From Roseburia_C sp031555935 (GTDB taxonomy: Bacteria; Bacillota; Clostridia; Lachnospirales; Lachnospiraceae), in the NCBI GenBank assembly GCA_031555935.1, contig JAVBTX010000042.1, positions 1-64,000 on the forward strand: a stretch of 64,000 nt of DNA. Reading direction: 5' to 3'. Numbering within the stretch: position 1 is the stretch's first letter; every line of letters begins with the position of its first letter. This document shows positions 6,784-15,503 of the stretch, piece after piece. The notes under the pieces are model-generated. The model had not been told where the DNA came from and ran no database searches. It saw only the letters and a program-made list of their open reading frames with translations. Both the position numbers and the translations under genes were made by a program.

Positions 6784-8094
6784 CTAACGTTCCATTTGCC
6801 AGAAAAAAGCACTATATGGTGGGAGCGTGCTGCCGCCGCCGAAATCGTGTTTCTCACCGGTGATTAAATCAATCGCCATGCCACAGCCGGCATCAAAATG
6901 AGCGGAATAAGCCTCGCTGTCGGCATTGATAGCAACCAGGACGCGTTCGCTGTCGTATTTACGTTCGAAGATGCACTGTCTGTTGGTTAAAATTACTGTG
7001 GAAAATGAGCCGTAATTAAGGGCAGCACTGCCTTTTTTGGCTGCGGCAAGCTGGCTAATCCAAGTTGATAATTCATTTTCTACTGGTGCGTCAAAGCTAA
7101 CGCGCAAAGCTGGGTCGCCTTCCTCTTTTTTCGCTTTGGTCCCCCATTCACTGCCGTAGTAGAAACATGGAATGCCTGGCATACCAAAGCACATTGCATA
7201 GATTAATGGCAGATGTTCTGGATGGTCAAGTAAGCTGGCAATGCGGCTGACATCATGATTATCAACAAAAGAAAGCAAGTGTTTTCCTTTGTATAAGGTC
7301 CAGTTTTCCGGGCCAAACTGACGCAGCAGGGAATGGACGATTTCATACATATTCATTGAATTAAAGCTGGAATGCAGCCCCTTGTAGCATTCGTAATTCG
7401 TTACCGAGTGCAGCATTTCCGGATTCATAATCTGGTTGTAATCGCCATGTAGGGTCTCGCCAACTAAAAAGAACTCTGGTTTTAAGTCATCGCAGAGACT
7501 GCGTAAGCGGCGGATAAAATTGTGGTCTAAGCAGTACGCAACATCTAGGCGCAGACCATCAATGTCAAACGTTTCAATCCAGTAACGGACGCTGTCAAAT
7601 AGATGAGCAATGACTTCTTCGTTGTGCAGATTCAGTTTTACTAAGTCGTAATTACCTTCCCAGCCTTCATACCAGAAGCCGTCATTATAATTGGAGTTAC
7701 CGTCAAAATTAAGGTGAAACCAATCCTTATATGGCGAGTCCCATTTCTTTTCCTGAACGTCTTTAAAAGCCCAGAAACCGCGGCCAACATGGTTGAAAAC
7801 ACCATCTAAAACAACCTTGATATCGGCATCGTGAAGTTTCTTGCAGACAAGCTGAAAGTCTTCGGTAGTACCAAGACGAGTATCAACTTTCTGGTAATCT
7901 CTGGTATTGTATCCGTGGTTATCGGATTCGAATAATGGTGAAAAGTAAATGGCATTTGCACCCATCTTCAAAATATGGGGAATCCAATCATTTACTTTTA
8001 GAATACGATGCTCTAAAACCTCATCGTTTTCAAATGGTGCGCCACAAAAACCTAACGGATAAATCTGATAAAATACACTTTCATATGCCCACAT
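6784..8094 (-). CDS. GH13 alpha-amylase family glycoside hydrolase (436 aa)
   Basis: A (beta/alpha)8-barrel enzyme of family GH13. The catalytic Asp nucleophile is in GLRLDVAY, the acid/base Glu in LVGETLHG and the third Asp in FVDNHDVSR; the conserved region I is DGVFNHVG. The opening AVFYQIYPLGF-like motif (ESVFYQIYPLGF) at residue 5 shows that no N-terminal carbohydrate module is present, and the 436-residue length gives catalytic plus C domain only. No signal peptide, so it acts inside the cell on maltodextrins; the subfamily resembles cyclomaltodextrinase/maltogenic amylase. RBS AGAGG sits ahead of ATG 8094. It is followed by tspO and preceded by proC (30-base gap), so crt, proC and this gene may share a transcript. 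Confidence 0.9.
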   Translation of the reverse strand: MWAYESVFYQIYPLGFCGAPFENDEVLEHRILKVNDWIPHILKMGANAIYFSPLFESDNHGYNTRDYQKVDTRLGTTEDFQLVCKKLHDADIKVVLDGVFNHVGRGFWAFKDVQEKKWDSPYKDWFHLNFDGNSNYNDGFWYEGWEGNYDLVKLNLHNEEVIAHLFDSVRYWIETFDIDGLRLDVAYCLDHNFIRRLRSLCDDLKPEFFLVGETLHGDYNQIMNPEMLHSVTNYECYKGLHSSFNSMNMYEIVHSLLRQFGPENWTLYKGKHLLSFVDNHDVSRIASLLDHPEHLPLIYAMCFGMPGIPCFYYGSEWGTKAKKEEGDPALRVSFDAPVENELSTWISQLAAAKKGSAALNYGSFSTVILTNRQCIFERKYDSERVLVAINADSEAYSAHFDAGCGMAIDLITGEKHDFGGGSTLPPYSAFFWQMER

Positions 8095-8124
8095 AATAAG
8101 TCCTCTTTTCTAATTTTTTAAATA

Positions 8125-8949
8125 TTATTTGATAATGAAATTATTACTCATTTCCTTTGATTTTGCAGTACATGCATTTTGCGCCGCAATCACGGTATTG
8201 CGCAAACCGCCTTCTTCTAATTTGGCAACTGCAGCAATGGTGGTTCCGCCTGGAGAGCATACGGCATCTTTTAATTCGCCTGGATGCTTGCCGGTTTCTA
8301 AGACCATTTTAGCCGCCCCAAGTACCGACTGAGCAGCGAATTTATAAGCCTGAGCTCTTGGCATACCATCATTTACAGCAGCATCGGCCATTGCTTCAAT
8401 AAATAGAAAGACATAAGCCGGAGAAGAACCGCTGACACCGGTTACGGCATCCATTAGTGATTCCGAAACGACTTCGGCTTTGCCAAAGCTTTCAAAAATA
8501 CGAAGTACCGCAGCTAAATCGTCTTCGGTAACATTTTCATTTGGAACGAGTGCCGACATTGCCTCTAACACCATCGCTGGTGTGTTTGGCATTGTGCGGA
8601 CCAATTTGATGTTTTTGCCAAATGCAGATTCGATGCGCTCGATGGTTTGACCAGCGGCAATGGCAACAATAATTTTTTCCTCAGTAACGTCATCGCGGAT
8701 TTCGCGGATAACTGTTTCATATAAAAATGGCTTTACGGAGAGAATGATAATATCGGCTTTTTGCACGACATCTAAGTTAGAAAGTGTCGTTTCAATTCCG
8801 TAAGTATTTTTCAAGTGCGTGGTGGATGCTTCCATTTTATCACTGGCAATAATATTAGCTGGAGTCGCCAGACCGGAAGAGATAATGCCGGAAATCATGG
8901 CCGATGCCATATTACCGCCGCCAATAAAGCCAATTGTTTGATTTAACAT
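8125..8949 (-). CDS. proC: Pyrroline-5-carboxylate reductase (274 aa)
   Basis: Last step of proline synthesis: NAD(P)H-dependent reduction of pyrroline-5-carboxylate. The Rossmann motif GFIGGGNMASAMISG is at residue 7; VRTMPNTPA is at about residue 119, and the C-terminal signature (PGGTTIAAVAKLEEGG) is present with the typical length. The RBS is GGAGGT ahead of ATG 8949. It lies between the amylase and crt genes on the same strand; a terminator-like hairpin separates it from crt. Confidence 0.96.
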   Translation of the reverse strand: MLNQTIGFIGGGNMASAMISGIISSGLATPANIIASDKMEASTTHLKNTYGIETTLSNLDVVQKADIIILSVKPFLYETVIREIRDDVTEEKIIVAIAAGQTIERIESAFGKNIKLVRTMPNTPAMVLEAMSALVPNENVTEDDLAAVLRIFESFGKAEVVSESLMDAVTGVSGSSPAYVFLFIEAMADAAVNDGMPRAQAYKFAAQSVLGAAKMVLETGKHPGELKDAVCSPGGTTIAAVAKLEEGGLRNTVIAAQNACTAKSKEMSNNFIIK

Positions 8950-8978
8950 ATGTGACCTCCTGTAAATAGTTAATACAA

Positions 8979-9009
8979 AGGCTTGTCCTCCGCTTTGGAA
9001 GGCAAGCCT
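8979..9009 (-). terminator. Hairpin between crt and proC
   Basis: AGGCTTGTCCTCC (8979-8991) and GGAAGGCAAGCCT (8997-9009) form a 13-bp stem with a few non-Watson-Crick positions. On the minus strand it is followed by TTTGTATT, a weak T tract, so it may terminate only in part and let some transcription reach proC. Confidence 0.6.
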
Positions 9010-9018
9010 CTTTTGTCT

Positions 9019-9813
9019 TTAGAAATCTGTTAAGTTAGCAGCTCTTCTCTCTAAGAATGCTGTCATACCTTCTTTTTTATCATTGGTTGCACAAGTGATA
9101 CCGAAAAGATTTGCTTCCATTTCAACAGCGTTTTTGATGTCCATGTCATAACCGTTGTTGATAGCAGCTTTTGCGATTGTCACAGCGTAGCTTCCTTTGG
9201 AAATAATTTTAGCAGCCATTTTCTTAGCTGTTTCCATTAATTCTTCTGGAGCAACCACTTTATTAACCAGACCAATGCGATAAGCTTCAGCAGCATCGAT
9301 GTTGTCACAGGTGAAGATTAATTCTTTTGCACGTCCCATTCCAACAAGGCGGGCAAGTCTCTGGGTTCCGCCGAAACCTGGGATAATTCCGAGACCACAT
9401 TCTGGCTGTCCGAACAGTGCATTGTCACTAGCGATGCGAATGTCACATGCCATTGCGATTTCACATCCGCCGCCCAGTGCGAATCCGTTTACGGCTGCGA
9501 TGGTAACCTGTCTCATGTTCATCAACTTGAAGAAAGGAACCGATGCCTTCATGCCAAAAGCTCTTGCTTCGGCAGCAGTGAAATTAACCATTTCAGAAAT
9601 ATCAGCGCCAGCAACGAAGGATTTGAATTCATTTCCTTTTTTGTCTGGTCCGCCAGTTAAGATGACAACTTTGATGTCGTCTCTTCCTTCGATTTCAGTA
9701 AGTACCTCATTCAATTCATCTAATGTTTCTGAATTCAATGCATTTAAAGCAGCTGCTCTGGCAATCGAAAGAACTGCGATTTCGTTTTCTACTACTAATG
9801 TTAAGTTGTTCAT
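9019..9813 (-). CDS. crt: Short-chain enoyl-CoA hydratase / 3-hydroxybutyryl-CoA dehydratase (264 aa)
   Basis: Crotonase superfamily enzyme that interconverts 3-hydroxybutyryl-CoA and crotonyl-CoA, a step of butyrate formation. The oxyanion-hole region SFVAGADISEM is near residue 65 and the second one is GGGCEIAMACD near residue 112 with the first catalytic Glu; the second Glu lies in PECGLGIIPGFGGTQRL. Length is normal. Unusually for clostridia it is not next to thl, hbd, bcd or etfAB in this window, so it may be a second copy or the pathway genes may be scattered. The RBS AGGAGGG is 9 bases ahead of ATG 9813. Confidence 0.9.
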   Translation of the reverse strand: MNNLTLVVENEIAVLSIARAAALNALNSETLDELNEVLTEIEGRDDIKVVILTGGPDKKGNEFKSFVAGADISEMVNFTAAEARAFGMKASVPFFKLMNMRQVTIAAVNGFALGGGCEIAMACDIRIASDNALFGQPECGLGIIPGFGGTQRLARLVGMGRAKELIFTCDNIDAAEAYRIGLVNKVVAPEELMETAKKMAAKIISKGSYAVTIAKAAINNGYDMDIKNAVEMEANLFGITCATNDKKEGMTAFLERRAANLTDF

Positions 9814-9926
9814 TGTGATATAGCCCTCCTAAAATAATTTGATAAATTCTTAACGAACATTTATATTGATACTTTATCTCTTAAAGCTTCATTTGTCAAT
9901 AAAGAAGTAGTATTTTAAGCCAATTG

Positions 9927-9935
9927 TGGTATACT
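9927..9935 (+). promoter_or_regulatory. Extended -10 promoter at the mutY start codon
   Basis: TGG directly before TATACT (9930-9935) makes an extended -10 element; no clear -35 box at the proper distance. The predicted start point is about 9941-9942, which is the A of the mutY ATG, so the transcript from it would be leaderless. Confidence 0.45.
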
Positions 9936-9941
9936 AAAAAA

Positions 9942-11036
9942 ATGAAAAATAAAGCAGAATTAGAACAATTAAAGCAGCTTGTAGAGCCGCTGCTTGAGTG
10001 GTTTGACGCTCATGCCAGAGTTTTGCCGTGGCGGGAAATGGTGACACCTTACCGGGTGTGGGTTTCGGAAATCATGTTGCAGCAGACCAGAGTTGAGGCG
10101 GTAAAGCCATATTTTGAACGATTTATGACCGCGTTGCCAGATATCAAGTCGTTGGCGGAATGCCCGGAGGAACAATTACTGAAATTATGGGAAGGACTTG
10201 GCTATTATAATCGGGTGCGTAATATGCAGCTAGCCGCAAGGACGGTAATGGAAGAGTATGACGGAGAGCTGCCGGCGGATTATGAGAAATTGCGCACGCT
10301 AAAGGGCATTGGCAGCTATACGGCGGGAGCGATTGCCTCAATTGCATTTGGAATCGCCGTCCCAGCGGTGGATGGCAATGTCCTGCGGGTCATCTCAAGA
10401 GTGAGTGCGGACGAGTCTGATATTATGAAGCAATCAGTAAAAACTGCAATGGAACAAAAACTTACGCCGATTATTCCAAGCGGCAGAGCAGCCGCATTTA
10501 ATCAGGCATTAATGGAGCTTGGGGCGATGGTCTGTGTTCCAAATGGACAGTCGTTATGCGGTGAGTGTCCTTGGCAGGAGTTCTGTCAAGCCAGATTAAT
10601 GGATAAAATTGCAGTAATTCCGGTGAAAAGCAAAGCAAAGGCAAGACGGATTGAAGAAAAAACGGTTTTAATTATCCGGGACGGTGAACGTTTCGTCTTA
10701 CAGAAGCGACCGGGAAAAGGTCTGTTGGCGGGACTATATGAATTTCCGAATTTGGAGGGGCATGTCGATGAAGATGCAGTGCTTGAATATGTGAAGAGAA
10801 TGCATCTGATGCCGCTTCAGATTCAAAAAACTACCGAAGCAAAGCATATTTTTTCGCATGTGGAATGGCATATGATAGGCTATACGATTCGGGTGGCGGC
10901 ACTAGATACGGAGCATGAAGCGGACACGTTATTTGTGGAGCCGCAGGAAACAAAAGAACGCTATCCGATTCCGACTGCGTTTGAAGCGTATACGAATTAT
11001 GTGAATGTGTTACTAGGGAATAAAAGATTCAAATAA
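9942..11036 (+). CDS. mutY: A/G-specific adenine DNA glycosylase (364 aa)
   Basis: MutY removes adenine mispaired with 8-oxoguanine. The N-terminal part shows VLPWRE and PYRVWVSEIMLQQT (about residues 24-46), the helix-hairpin-helix LKGIGSYTAGAIASIA with the catalytic Asp in AVDGNVLRV, and a 4Fe-4S motif with Cys in VCVPNGQSLCGECPWQEFC. The first Cys spacing is seven residues, not the six of the E. coli enzyme. The C-terminal half is a NUDIX-like 8-oxoG recognition domain (FVLQKRPGKGLLAGLYEFP). ATG 9942 is the only sensible start; there is no Shine-Dalgarno sequence and a -10 box lies just upstream. Divergent from crt. Confidence 0.95.
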   Translation: MKNKAELEQLKQLVEPLLEWFDAHARVLPWREMVTPYRVWVSEIMLQQTRVEAVKPYFERFMTALPDIKSLAECPEEQLLKLWEGLGYYNRVRNMQLAARTVMEEYDGELPADYEKLRTLKGIGSYTAGAIASIAFGIAVPAVDGNVLRVISRVSADESDIMKQSVKTAMEQKLTPIIPSGRAAAFNQALMELGAMVCVPNGQSLCGECPWQEFCQARLMDKIAVIPVKSKAKARRIEEKTVLIIRDGERFVLQKRPGKGLLAGLYEFPNLEGHVDEDAVLEYVKRMHLMPLQIQKTTEAKHIFSHVEWHMIGYTIRVAALDTEHEADTLFVEPQETKERYPIPTAFEAYTNYVNVLLGNKRFK

Positions 11037-11084
11037 CGCGCGAGCATACATCTGCCCACATCATATCGCATAAAAATAGAGTCT

Positions 11085-11246
11085 GACTTGTCAGGCTCTT
11101 GCGCCGAGCGCGGTCGCCTAGGCGACATCATACCATTCGCGCGAGTGCCCACCCTCCCGGAGGGGCTCCCTCTTTATATATGGGGCAGGAAATTCTGCGA
11201 ATTTCCTGCCCCATATATAAAGAGGGAGCCGGTGTAAAAACACCGG
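11085..11246 (-). repeat. Intergenic hairpin element, copy B (three stacked hairpins)
   Basis: Read on the minus strand, it starts with a small hairpin (CCGGTGT/ACACCGG, 11229-11246), then a 67-nt perfect hairpin, then GCACTCGCGCG, GTCGCCTAGGCGAC, GCGCTCGGCGCAAGAG and a final weak stem (GAGTCTGAC/GTCAGGCTC at 11082-11101). The order and spacing of the blocks match copy A at 352-475. No protein-coding potential is evident; short frames cross it only because stop codons are rare in the GC-rich part. It also sits behind mutY and may end its transcript. Confidence 0.6.
11164..11230. repeat. Perfect 32-bp inverted repeat with a 3-base loop
   Basis: Arms 11164-11195 and 11199-11230 are exactly complementary; the loop is TGC. 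Both strands would fold identically. No T tract follows on either strand, so it is more than a simple terminator. It is the hairpin part of repeat element copy B. Confidence 0.85.
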
Positions 11247-11453
11247 CTTATTATATGAAAAAGATTCTAATTGGTGGGAGGAACCTTGCCCGATGCAAGG
11301 TCTTAAAAAAATATATGTTTAGTTTTATGAAGGATATCTTCTTGCTATCTCGTTTATATTAATGAGTATATACACATTTTATGAAGTGGACATGTAAAAA
11401 GTGTGAGGGGGCTGTTAATATTATGTGAACAATTTGTAAACGCAAAAAAGCCA
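11247..11453. other. Intergenic stretch with one small hairpin
   Basis: AT-rich and without a convincing gene. ACCTTGC (11283-11289) and GCAAGGT (11295-11301) form a short stem followed by CTTAAAAAA. Otherwise I see nothing until the glf promoter. Confidence 0.4.
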
Positions 11454-11481
11454 TTGGATTCTTGGGATTTAATGGTATAAT
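11454..11481 (+). promoter_or_regulatory. Sigma-A promoter of glf
   Basis: TTGGAT at 11454-11459, a 16-bp spacer, and an extended -10 TGGTATAAT with TATAAT at 11476-11481. Confidence 0.7.
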
Positions 11482-11515
11482 GAAAGACAAAGAAAGTTGG
11501 TAACGGAGGATAATA

Positions 11516-12670
11516 ATGTACAATACAATCATAATTGGTGCGGGAATTGCCGGCAGCGTAGTGGCTCGCAAATTAGCAGAAGAAGGCAAAGAAAAGGTAC
11601 TGGTTTTAGAACGCAGAAATCACATTGCAGGCAACTGCTATGACGCCGCCGATGCAGATGGCGTGGTAATTCATGAATATGGTCCACATATTTTCCATAC
11701 CTCAATGGAGGATGTCAGAGCATACTTGTCTCGTTTTACCGAGTGGTATGATTTTGGACATGAAGTAGTGGCAAATGTGCATGGAAAATTAATACCGGTG
11801 CCATTTAACTTAAATACACTCCATATGGTTTATGAAAAAGAACAGGCCGATATGTTGGAGCAGAAGCTGATTGCAGCATATGGCGAAGGCAGCAGGGTAC
11901 CAATTATGAAGCTGCGCGAGAATCCAGATGCGGATATTCAGCAGATTGCGGAATATGTATATGAAAATGTATTTTTGAAATATACGATGAAACAGTGGGG
12001 GCAAAAACCGGAGGATATCAGTCCAGAGGTAACAGGAAGAGTGCCGGTTTTGATTTCGTATGACAATCGTTATTTTCAAGATAAATATCAAGGGATGCCG
12101 CGCGATGGGTTTACGCGAATGTTCGAAAACATGTTACAGCATCCTAATATTGAAGTTGCAACCGGAATTGATTGCAGGGAGCGGATGACTTTTGCCGAAG
12201 ATGGAACAGTTACGCTTGATGGCGAACCATTTGCAGGCAAGATTGTCTATACCGGAGCGCTTGATGAGCTGTTTGACTGCGCTTATGGAAGACTGCCATA
12301 TCGTTCGTTGAATTTCGTTTTTGAACATTATGAAAGGGAGGATTTCCAGGGACATAGTGTGGTAAATTATACGGTTAGTGAGTATTACACGAGAATCACC
12401 GAGTTTAAGTATTTAACTGGACAAGCGGATGCAAAGGGAACCACAATTGTAAAGGAATACCCATTTGCCTATACCGGAGCGGCGGGCGAAATTCCTTACT
12501 ATGCAATTTTGAATGAAGAAAATGAAGCCCTATATAAAAAATATAAAGAACGTGCTGCACAGTATGGGAATATGTACCTGCTCGGCAGACTGGCAGAATA
12601 CAAATACTATAATATTGATGCGATGACCAAAAAGGCGTTAGAGCTTTCAGAACAGTTATTGTCAAAATAG
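11516..12670 (+). CDS. glf: UDP-galactopyranose mutase (384 aa)
   Basis: Flavoenzyme that converts UDP-galactopyranose into UDP-galactofuranose for surface glycans. The FAD-binding motif IIGAGIAGSVVARKL opens the protein, followed by the family motifs NHIAGNCYD, EYGPHIFHTS and FNLNTLH. Length 384 is normal. GGAGGA lies 5 bases before ATG 11516 and a good promoter lies upstream. The next gene, 18 bases downstream, encodes a family 2 glycosyltransferase, so the pair may make and transfer galactofuranose; the transfer specificity is inferred from position only. Confidence 0.96.
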   Translation: MYNTIIIGAGIAGSVVARKLAEEGKEKVLVLERRNHIAGNCYDAADADGVVIHEYGPHIFHTSMEDVRAYLSRFTEWYDFGHEVVANVHGKLIPVPFNLNTLHMVYEKEQADMLEQKLIAAYGEGSRVPIMKLRENPDADIQQIAEYVYENVFLKYTMKQWGQKPEDISPEVTGRVPVLISYDNRYFQDKYQGMPRDGFTRMFENMLQHPNIEVATGIDCRERMTFAEDGTVTLDGEPFAGKIVYTGALDELFDCAYGRLPYRSLNFVFEHYEREDFQGHSVVNYTVSEYYTRITEFKYLTGQADAKGTTIVKEYPFAYTGAAGEIPYYAILNEENEALYKKYKERAAQYGNMYLLGRLAEYKYYNIDAMTKKALELSEQLLSK

Positions 12671-12688
12671 AACTCAAGGAGAGGAAAG

Positions 12689-13705
12689 ATGAAATTATTA
12701 TCAATTGCGATACCAAGCTATAATTCTCAAGATTATATGGAAAAATGTATTAATTCACTGCTGATTGGCGGTGAGGATGTGGAAATACTGATTGTCAATG
12801 ATGGTTCAAAGGATGCAACCAAAGAGATTGCCGATTCTTATCAAAAACGCTATCCGACAATTGTCAAAGCCATTCATCAGGAAAATGGCGGTCATGGAGC
12901 AGCGGTGAATACGGGAATTGCCAATGCGACAGGACTTTACTTTAAGGTAGTTGACAGTGATGACTGGGTGGATGAAGATGCTTATCGTCAGATACTTGCG
13001 AAGCTGGCTGAACTTTCTGGCGGAAATACGACGTTAGATATGATGATTAGCAATTTTGTTTATGAGAAACAAGGAGCAAAGCATAAAAAAGTAATGCGCT
13101 ATCCAAGAGAATTTCCGCAGGATGAAATTTTTAGCTGGAATGATGTAAGATATATGATGAAGGGTAAATATATTCTGATGCACTCGGTGATATATCGGAC
13201 CAAACTATTACATGAATGTGGATTGGAGTTGCCAAGACATACCTTTTATGTGGATAATATTTTTGTGTATAAACCATTGCCTTACGTTAAAACGATGTAT
13301 TATCTGGATGTGGACTTTTACCGCTACTTCATCGGTCGGGATGACCAGTCAGTAAACGAAAAGGTTATGATTGGCCGAATCGACCAGCAGATGAAGGTCA
13401 ATAGAATTATGATTGACGACGTTGATTTGTGGAAAATTTCAAACCGCAGATTACGCAACTATATGTTTAACTATCTGGAGATAATTACCGTTATTTCAAC
13501 CGTAATGTGCATTCGTTCTGGAACTGAAGAAAATCTGGAAAAGAAACGCGAGTTGTGGCGTTATATCAAAGAGAAAGATATCCGCCTTTTTCATCGGCTA
13601 CGCAATGGTATCATGGGACAGACCATGAACCTGCCAGGGAAAAGTGGTAGAAAAATATCCGTAGCTGCATACAAACTAACTCAGAAAGTAGTTGGATTTA
13701 ATTAG
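12689..13705 (+). CDS. Family 2 glycosyltransferase (338 aa)
   Basis: GT-A fold glycosyltransferase: LSIAIPSYNSQDYMEKCI at the start, IVNDGSKDAT near residue 37 and the metal-binding VVDSDDWVDED near residue 88. No membrane helix is obvious, so it is a cytosolic or peripheral enzyme. RBS AAGGAGAGG ahead of ATG 12689. Co-directional with glf (18-base gap), which suggests use of UDP-Galf, but the sugar donor cannot be read from the sequence. Confidence 0.88.
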   Translation: MKLLSIAIPSYNSQDYMEKCINSLLIGGEDVEILIVNDGSKDATKEIADSYQKRYPTIVKAIHQENGGHGAAVNTGIANATGLYFKVVDSDDWVDEDAYRQILAKLAELSGGNTTLDMMISNFVYEKQGAKHKKVMRYPREFPQDEIFSWNDVRYMMKGKYILMHSVIYRTKLLHECGLELPRHTFYVDNIFVYKPLPYVKTMYYLDVDFYRYFIGRDDQSVNEKVMIGRIDQQMKVNRIMIDDVDLWKISNRRLRNYMFNYLEIITVISTVMCIRSGTEENLEKKRELWRYIKEKDIRLFHRLRNGIMGQTMNLPGKSGRKISVAAYKLTQKVVGFN

Positions 13706-13809
13706 ATACAAAATGAGTAATTATCAATTTTGTAATGCAAAATTCAGAAACCTGTGATATAATATTTCAGTACTTTAACATTTTATGTACAAGTGAAAGA
13801 AGAGGTAAA

Positions 13810-14172
13810 ATGAATATGGATATTCAAATGAGCACCAGATTGGAAGAGGCTGACTTCGATGTGACGGGAACGCTAGAGCGTTTTATGAACAAGGAGGACC
13901 TATACCTTAAATTCCTAAAGAAGTTTAAAGAAGATAAGAATATGCAGGAGCTAATCGATACAATAGAGCAAGGTGACATTGAAACTGCATTTCGTTCAGC
14001 TCATACTTTAAAAGGTGTGACGGCAAACTTAGGGATTAATTTGGTATATAAAAAAGTGATTCCAGTTGTGGAAATACTGCGAGAAAAGTCGATGGATGGG
14101 GTTGAGGCACTATTACCTGATCTTCAATTAGCATATAATGAAGCAATAAAAGTGATTGATAGCATAGAATAG
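13810..14172 (+). CDS. Hpt (histidine phosphotransfer) domain protein (120 aa)
   Basis: A free-standing Hpt module. The phospho-acceptor His is in SAHTLKGVTANLG (about residue 65). The helical, acidic sequence and 120-residue length fit. An upstream in-frame extension begins at 13735, but AGAGG directly before ATG 13810 marks the true start. TATAAT at 13758-13763 may be its -10 box. The next gene, 53 bases on, encodes a response regulator with an HD-GYP domain, so this protein probably passes phosphate to that receiver; the sensor kinase is not in the window. Confidence 0.85.
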   Translation: MNMDIQMSTRLEEADFDVTGTLERFMNKEDLYLKFLKKFKEDKNMQELIDTIEQGDIETAFRSAHTLKGVTANLGINLVYKKVIPVVEILREKSMDGVEALLPDLQLAYNEAIKVIDSIE

Positions 14173-14225
14173 ATGGAAGATTGACACTAGGAAGAATCTG
14201 TAAAGATGAAGATGAGGTATTTAAG

Positions 14226-15305
14226 ATGAAAAGAGATACAATTTTGATTGTTGATGACCAGGAAGTGAATCGCGTTCTGCTAAAAGAAATTTTTCAAGAT
14301 ACGTATCAGATCATTGAAGCTGAAGATGGCGATGATGCAATGAAGATTTTAGAAGAAGACAACCAAAGATTAAATGTTGTTCTTTTAGACATTATTATGC
14401 CAAGAGTAGATGGTTTTGAAGTACTTGAGTATATGATGAAAAAGAGCTTGCTAGGGGTAATTCCGGTGGTATTTATTACTGGGGATTTTGACCCAGAGCT
14501 AGAGAAGCGAGGCTTTGATATGGGGGTTTCAGACTTTATTACAAAGCCAATTAAACCTCAGATTGTGTTTAAGCGTGTGGAAAATTTAATTGATCTATAT
14601 CTACACAAACATAACTTGGAACGCCTTGTTGATGTGCAGACGGAAAAAATTCAAAAGCAGGCGAAGCAGATGCAGGAGCAGGCGATTGAAACCTTGAGTT
14701 CCGTGGTGGAGTTTAGAAATACCGAGTCGGGACAGCATATTATCCGTATTAAGGGATTTACCAGAATCATGGCGGAGCAGGTGCGGGCAGATTATCCTGA
14801 ATATGAGCTTGATGATAACAAGATTGATATGATAGTGCAGGCATCTCAGTTACATGATATTGGTAAGATTGCAATTCCAGATAACATATTGCTTAAGCCG
14901 GGAAAATTAACCGCCGAAGAGTTTGAGATTATGAAAAGTCATTCGGCCAAAGGCGGCGAGATGTTAACGACATTGTCGTTTATTAAAAATATGGACTTTT
15001 ACGAATATTGCTATGAGATTTGCCGTCATCATCATGAGAAATATGATGGAAAAGGTTATCCAGATGGACTTAAAGAAGAAGAAATATCCATTGCTGCGCA
15101 GATTGTTTCTGTTGCCGATGTTTATGATGCACTCGTAAGCAACCGCGTGTATAAGGCGGCATTTACATTAGATACGGCATACAACATGATTGTTGCTGGC
15201 GAATGTGGTGTTTTCAATCCCAAATTGCTGAAGTGTCTTGAGAAGGTGAAACCGCAGTTTGAAATGCTGGCGATGATGAATAAAGAAGAAGATGCACAGA
15301 TATAA
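14226..15305 (+). CDS. Response regulator with HD-GYP phosphodiesterase domain (359 aa)
   Basis: An N-terminal receiver (ILIVDDQEVNR; phospho-Asp in VVLLDIIMPRVDGFE; Lys in FITKPIKP), a coiled linker rich in Gln and Lys (about residues 135-165), then an HD-GYP domain with HDIGKIAIPD, HHHEKYDGKGYPDGL and VADVYDALVSNR. HD-GYP proteins of this kind hydrolyse cyclic di-GMP. The longer frame from TTG 14181 is unlikely; ATG 14226 has GATGAGG ahead. Together with the Hpt gene it forms the output end of a phosphorelay. A strong terminator follows. Confidence 0.92.
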   Translation: MKRDTILIVDDQEVNRVLLKEIFQDTYQIIEAEDGDDAMKILEEDNQRLNVVLLDIIMPRVDGFEVLEYMMKKSLLGVIPVVFITGDFDPELEKRGFDMGVSDFITKPIKPQIVFKRVENLIDLYLHKHNLERLVDVQTEKIQKQAKQMQEQAIETLSSVVEFRNTESGQHIIRIKGFTRIMAEQVRADYPEYELDDNKIDMIVQASQLHDIGKIAIPDNILLKPGKLTAEEFEIMKSHSAKGGEMLTTLSFIKNMDFYEYCYEICRHHHEKYDGKGYPDGLKEEEISIAAQIVSVADVYDALVSNRVYKAAFTLDTAYNMIVAGECGVFNPKLLKCLEKVKPQFEMLAMMNKEEDAQI

Positions 15306-15330
15306 AATATCTTTTAAAAAAGACTTAAGA

Positions 15331-15365
15331 AAGAACTACTAATTATGATTGGTAGTTCTTTTTTT
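15331..15365 (+). terminator. Rho-independent terminator
   Basis: AAGAACTAC (15331-15339) pairs with GTAGTTCTT (15352-15360), followed by seven T in all. Confidence 0.88.
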
Positions 15366-15439
15366 GTGCCCTTCATCCTGGGGGCACTGCGCCCAGCATG
15401 GAGGCATTGCTCACATTCTAATGAAAACTGCATTGGGGA

Positions 15440-15479
15440 TTGATAATTTTACGGCTATCTGCTATACTTGTTATATAGC
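15440..15479 (+). promoter_or_regulatory. Promoter and operator of the gntR/SdpI pair
   Basis: TTGATA (15440-15445), 17-bp spacer, TATACT (15463-15468). The perfect dyad GCTATA-7-TATAGC (15461-15479) covers the -10 box and start point. This is the expected place and form of a YtrA-type GntR operator, so the downstream regulator is probably self-repressing. Confidence 0.65.
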
Positions 15480-15503
15480 AAGTGTGAAAGGAGTGATAGT
15501 AGT

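Noticed and set aside
9299..9823. 174-residue plus-strand frame
   Set aside because: Antisense to crt, no ribosome site or domain.
11099..11362. 87-residue frame across the hairpin element
   Set aside because: It exists only because the GC-rich repeat lacks stops; it crosses a 67-nt perfect hairpin and has no start signal.
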